Shown: positions 61,451-64,000 of the stretch, one piece after another | How the letters are laid out: each line of letters starts with the position of its first letter | How positions within the stretch are numbered: the first letter of the stretch is position 1 | NCBI RefSeq assembly: GCF_003053745.1 | Contig: NZ_QAYE01000003.1 | Coordinates: 306,758 to 370,757, forward strand | Direction: 5' to 3' | DNA from: Sphingomonas faeni | GTDB taxonomy: Bacteria; Pseudomonadota; Alphaproteobacteria; Sphingomonadales; Sphingomonadaceae | DNA length: 64,000 nucleotides | Program-made: the position numbers and the translations under genes | Notes under the pieces: generated by a model | Databases searched by the model: none | Told to the model about the DNA's origin: nothing | The model's input: only the letters and a program-made list of their open reading frames with translations

Positions 61451-62305
61451 ATGGCCGACGAAGCACTTGCCAAAAAGACTTGTTTTATCGTCGGACCCAT
61501 TGGGGAAGCCCTGTCGCCAGTCCGCCAACTTGCCGATTGGCTTTTGAAGGGGGTCATTAAACCCGTGCTGGAAGCTGATGAATTTGGCTACAACGTAAAG
61601 CGGGCGGATCACGACACGGACCCCGGTTCTATCACCAGCGCTGTTATTGCTGATCTGGTGAACGCCGATCTCGTGATTGCCGATCTGACGGGGTTTAATC
61701 CAAACGCGTTTTACGAGCTTGGCATTCGCCATGCGCTTCGAAAGCCTGCGATCCACATAACCGCCGAGCTTGTGAAGTTGCCTTTCGACAATGCCGACCA
61801 GCGAACGATCTTCGTCAACATCGCGGACTTTGATAGCGTGGAGGACGCGAAGTCGAGGCTGCGTAGCGCGGTGCGCGCGGTCAACCGAGACGACTATCAG
61901 GTGTCCAATCCCGTGGTTCAGGCGGCTGCGGTCAGTGCCTTGAAGGAAAGTGCCGATCCAAAAGATCAGATCATCGCAGGTTTAGAGGAACGCCTTTCAC
62001 GGTTGGAGCAAGACGGGGCATCACTACGGAATCTTCAAGCGCGTTCTGTGAGGGAGATTAAGTTAAAATCAGGAACCGGGAAGCAGGGTTTTGTTACCTT
62101 TGTGAATCAAAATGATCCGTCTATTGCATCGATGCTTGCCGGTCCGTCCGCAGCAGAGTTGCGATTGAAGCTTGCTACCCTTCTCACACCAGAGCAGCGC
62201 GCCACACTTGACGTGAATGAGCCGATTAGTGATGAAGCCCTACTCAACCTTTTGAGAGCTTGGAATGTCAAAACGAGCGATGCAGTGGACGAAAAGGATG
62301 AGTAA
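61451..62305 (+). CDS. Nucleoside deoxyribosyltransferase/TIR-like domain protein
   Basis: 284 residues. Residues 10-105 form a nucleotide-binding domain: KTCFIVGPIGEALSPVRQLA, the strand and RADHDTDPGSITSAVIADLV, then ADLVIADLTGFNPNAFYELG with E89 at the position of the catalytic Glu of deoxyribosyltransferase/TIR-like glycohydrolases, followed by IRHALRKPAIHI. The second half has a coiled coil (IIAGLEERLSRLEQDGASLR) and a C-terminal helical segment. Such proteins recur in defence islands and are suspected to act on NAD or nucleotides. Function here is inference. GGGGACAATG lies upstream of the ATG. Confidence 0.7.
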   Translation: MADEALAKKTCFIVGPIGEALSPVRQLADWLLKGVIKPVLEADEFGYNVKRADHDTDPGSITSAVIADLVNADLVIADLTGFNPNAFYELGIRHALRKPAIHITAELVKLPFDNADQRTIFVNIADFDSVEDAKSRLRSAVRAVNRDDYQVSNPVVQAAAVSALKESADPKDQIIAGLEERLSRLEQDGASLRNLQARSVREIKLKSGTGKQGFVTFVNQNDPSIASMLAGPSAAELRLKLATLLTPEQRATLDVNEPISDEALLNLLRAWNVKTSDAVDEKDE

Positions 62306-62371
62306 TACCGCATGCGCTCAATAGGCTGGCGTGAGTATCACATGGTTACTCACGCCAGCACTTTTAGGTGA

Positions 62372-62845
62372 TTATGATGTCGCCCGTTCCAACATTCGAT
62401 TGATGATTAGGTCTGCTTGTTCGGAGGTGAACTTCGATGTTTGAAATTTACGTTCTTCGAACGCGTGGTCATTTTCTACTTGGAAAACGGCATTCAGAGT
62501 TCCCGAAATAGATGGGACGATCTGAACCTGAACCCGTTCTCGGAGCCCCTGTGAGGTGTTGGTGAAGTGCATCAGCCAATGCTTCAAATTACCTGATCCC
62601 GGTGTCTCGTCAGTTTGGGCGAAGACGAGTTCCATGTTTGCGTCAGCAAGTTTGCGATTGACATCGTCCACCACAATATCGAGCAAATTCCGAGCCTTGT
62701 CCCAGTCGTCGGTGGCCCATATCAGTTCGGCGCGTTCCTTTTGAAGCGCGAATGCAACTTCATCGTTCTTTTTCAGTTGTTCGGCATCGCGATGCGCCTT
62801 GGCCTGCTTGATGTCATTGATCAGATCATCGGTTGATTTCGGCAT
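62372..62845 (-). CDS. Hypothetical protein, paralogue B of an island pair
   Basis: 157 residues with GGAGGA upstream of the ATG at 62845. PKSTDDLINDIKQAKAHRDA, then DWDKARNLLDIVVDDVNRKL, VQVQIVPSISGTLNAVFQVE, and a C-terminal LIINRMLERATS mirror the segments of the protein at 58235 in the same order. Identity is low but the plan is full length. No known family recognised. It is convergent with the deoxyribosyltransferase-like gene and divergent from a three-helix membrane protein gene. Confidence 0.65.
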   Translation of the reverse strand: MPKSTDDLINDIKQAKAHRDAEQLKKNDEVAFALQKERAELIWATDDWDKARNLLDIVVDDVNRKLADANMELVFAQTDETPGSGNLKHWLMHFTNTSQGLRERVQVQIVPSISGTLNAVFQVENDHAFEERKFQTSKFTSEQADLIINRMLERATS

Positions 62846-63001
62846 ATGTTCCTCCGTTGCGAACAGGGGATATGGGGTTCCTCGAACCCGTTTTCAGAGG
62901 CTGGTCTTGTCAGGAGCACGGGCCATGCTCCATCAAGTGCGTATGCCGACATAGAGACGTCCTCTCGTGTTCGCGTGAATTTCGTCAGATTGGAGCTTTG
63001 C

Positions 63002-63535
63002 GTGGTCTACATCAACGAAATTAAAGACGAAGAAAAGATTGCTCTCGAAAGAATTCGTGGTGAAATTCTTGGTATTATTGGAAAGAGGTCAGAGCAGGAA
63101 ACAAACGCCCTTAACCGACTGGTGACATTCATGGGTATCATATCGTCAGGATCGACGATCGCGATACTGGGTTTTATCGGTCAGCAGTCGAAGACCGGGA
63201 TTCCGGCGTTTGCGCTTTTGGCATTCGCCGCCTTTGCATCTTCATTGCTATCATTTGCCTATTTTCTGTATTCGCAATTCCAACTGCACAGTGCGAGGTG
63301 GGCGTTGTATGCAAATACGGCGGAAGCTTTTTTCACTCGCGGCGCAGAATTGGAAGACGTGGTGGAGGCGGGCAGCGCGCTGACTTCCAAGTGGACCTAT
63401 CGTCGTCTATTTTGGATTCCGTTTCTATTGCTCGGTCTCGGATTTATCTTGAGTGGTAGCGCGTTGTGGGAGGTCGGTCATGTCGGGACGAGCGCCATTG
63501 ACGATGGCGCAAAGGCAGTCATTCAAAAGAAGTAG
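63002..63535 (+). CDS. Hypothetical membrane protein with three predicted helices
   Basis: 177 residues from a GTG at 63002 with TTGGAGC upstream. A charged N-terminal helix (IKDEEKIALERIRGEILGII) precedes two membrane helices (FMGIISSGSTIAILGFIG and FALLAFAAFASSLLSFAYFL), a cytoplasmic segment with SARWALYANTAEAFFTRGAE, and a last helix IPFLLLGLGFILSGSALW. The plan resembles small pore-type effectors (for example SLATT-like or 2TM proteins) that accompany nucleotide-signalling defence systems, but no defining motif was found. Confidence 0.55.
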   Translation: MVYINEIKDEEKIALERIRGEILGIIGKRSEQETNALNRLVTFMGIISSGSTIAILGFIGQQSKTGIPAFALLAFAAFASSLLSFAYFLYSQFQLHSARWALYANTAEAFFTRGAELEDVVEAGSALTSKWTYRRLFWIPFLLLGLGFILSGSALWEVGHVGTSAIDDGAKAVIQKK

Positions 63536-63571
63536 CCTTGCGCGGTAGACGGCTAATCTCCGTCTGGCTTG

Positions 63572-63905
63572 TTAATCCGCGCTATTCTGTTTCCAGTAAC
63601 GCTGTCGGAGGTAGCGCGCCAAATCTTGATATCCTTCGTTCCCGTCATGTCGATAGTTGTCTATGGGGGTGTTGTCCGATGCGTCTTCGTTATCGGAATC
63701 CCAAAGCTTTGCCTCCCTGAAACGGTCGTATGCCGCGCGCAGTGTGGCCGCGAACATATCGATTCGCTCGTGGGTCTCGGGATTTAGAAAAATAGTCCCT
63801 TGGGCCATTGCGCGATTGAGATTTACCACTGCCTCGGTGGCATCACGCAACCTCTGCCATGATTGCAATTCGGCATAGTGAGTTGTTCGCTCAAAAGCCG
63901 ATTTG
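63572..63905 (-). pseudogene. C-terminal fragment of a hypothetical gene, cut by an IS66-type element
   Basis: The open frame continues unbroken up to the IS66 terminal repeat at 63906. The remaining C-terminal part reads KSAFERTTHYAELQSWQRLR, VVNLNRAMAQGTIFLNPETH and ends YLRQRYWKQNSAD. It is protein-like with acidic/aromatic composition. No 5' end exists in this window, and the frame beyond 63906 belongs to the insertion sequence. Family unknown. Confidence 0.65.
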
Positions 63906-64000
63906 GTAAGCGTGGCCGGCAGGCCGCAGATTACGCGGCTTGCGCCACTCGCTCTGCGGTTTGCGCGGACCAGTTCCAGGGCATGAGTTCGTCCCATCGC
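63906..64000. mobile_element. IS66-family insertion sequence, left end (partial)
   Basis: GTAAGCG at 63906-63912 is the hallmark terminal repeat of IS66 elements, and 25 bases inside it lies the end of a transposase frame on the minus strand. The 8 bases just outside (CCGATTTG, 63898-63905) should recur at the other end as a target duplication. The rest lies beyond the window. Confidence 0.7.
63931..64000 (-). CDS. tnpC: IS66 transposase C-terminus (partial)
   Basis: Last 22 codons of a minus-strand frame that enters from the right edge: DELMPWNWSAQTAERVAQAA then stop. The ending D-E-L-(L/M)-P-W-x-W is typical of IS66 TnpC C-termini (the IS66 C-terminal element). The element's terminal repeat follows 19 bases after the stop codon, as expected. 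Confidence 0.7.
   Translation of the reverse strand, partial: RWDELMPWNWSAQTAERVAQAA

Larger units (their letters stand above)
53437..64000. mobile_element. Genomic island integrated at tRNA-Arg(CCT), right end outside window
   Basis: Left boundary: tRNA 3' remnant followed by a tyrosine integrase reading inward. Base composition falls visibly below the rest of the window (long AT-rich stretches at 55.5-56.3, 57.1-58.7 and 60.0-63.5 kb), gene density drops, and the cargo is small unknown genes, candidate abortive-infection proteins and an IS66-type insertion. No phage structural or conjugation genes are in view. Confidence 0.85.

Noticed and set aside
53694..64000. Prophage
   Set aside because: Apart from the integrase no phage replication, packaging, head or tail genes were seen in the visible part.

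Overview
The window is high-GC, densely packed DNA from an alphaproteobacterium, most likely a Sphingomonas-type member of the Sphingomonadales. The basis is the protein flavour of rpsM-rpsK-rpoA-rplQ, a ROSE-type RNA thermometer in front of hsp20, an HWE-family histidine kinase, a LOV histidine kinase, alphaproteobacterial palindromic intergenic repeats, and a mre/PBP2/RodA cluster arranged as in that order. The genus is inferred from recognition, not from a database search.

Left part (1-25 kb) is chromosomal. It starts with a partial cysD, then an acyl-CoA group (HpcH/HpaI lyase, class III CoA-transferase/racemase, ferredoxin reductase), a stress and signalling group (HWE kinase, CsbD, small membrane protein, Hsp20 with ROSE element and putative sigma-32 promoter, LOV-PAS-GAF hybrid kinase), an XRE regulator divergent from an SDR gene, and then secreted or membrane proteins (amidase, MFS, metallophosphoesterase, ArsB-like carrier, amidohydrolase). 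A three-gene molybdenum hydroxylase operon (paoABC type) and an odd nucleoside hydrolase follow.

The middle (25-41 kb) is core. It holds tRNA-Lys(CTT), the elongasome cluster mreB-mreC-mreD-mrdA-rodA on the minus strand, mutL, the ribosomal alpha operon without rpsD, guaA, a B3-like metallo-beta-lactamase-fold gene packed against a DUF969/DUF979 carrier pair. Four palindromic repeat elements sit here. One is translated inside mutL and another spans the start codon of the metallo-hydrolase gene.

41-53 kb is a carbohydrate locus of mostly exported enzymes: cupin, Tat-exported Gfo/Idh oxidoreductase, esterase, gluconokinase, a two-beta-helix pectate-lyase-superfamily protein with a propeller tail, a lactonase, a carboxylesterase and trehalase. 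Two near-identical palindromes flank gluconokinase and suggest one shared regulator. Together the genes could oxidise sugars outside the cytoplasm to gluconate and feed it to 6-phosphogluconate.

From 53,437 to the right edge lies an integrated element of visibly lower GC and looser packing. It begins with a 50-base 3' remnant of tRNA-Arg(CCT) next to a tyrosine integrase, and continues past the window. Its cargo looks like phage defence: an AbiTii-type protein, a HEPN protein with an R-x4-H motif, a deoxyribosyltransferase/TIR-like protein, a possible second HEPN-like protein, a pair of full-length paralogues of unknown family each beside a different candidate effector, several tiny membrane proteins, and at the far right an IS66-type element that has cut off another gene.
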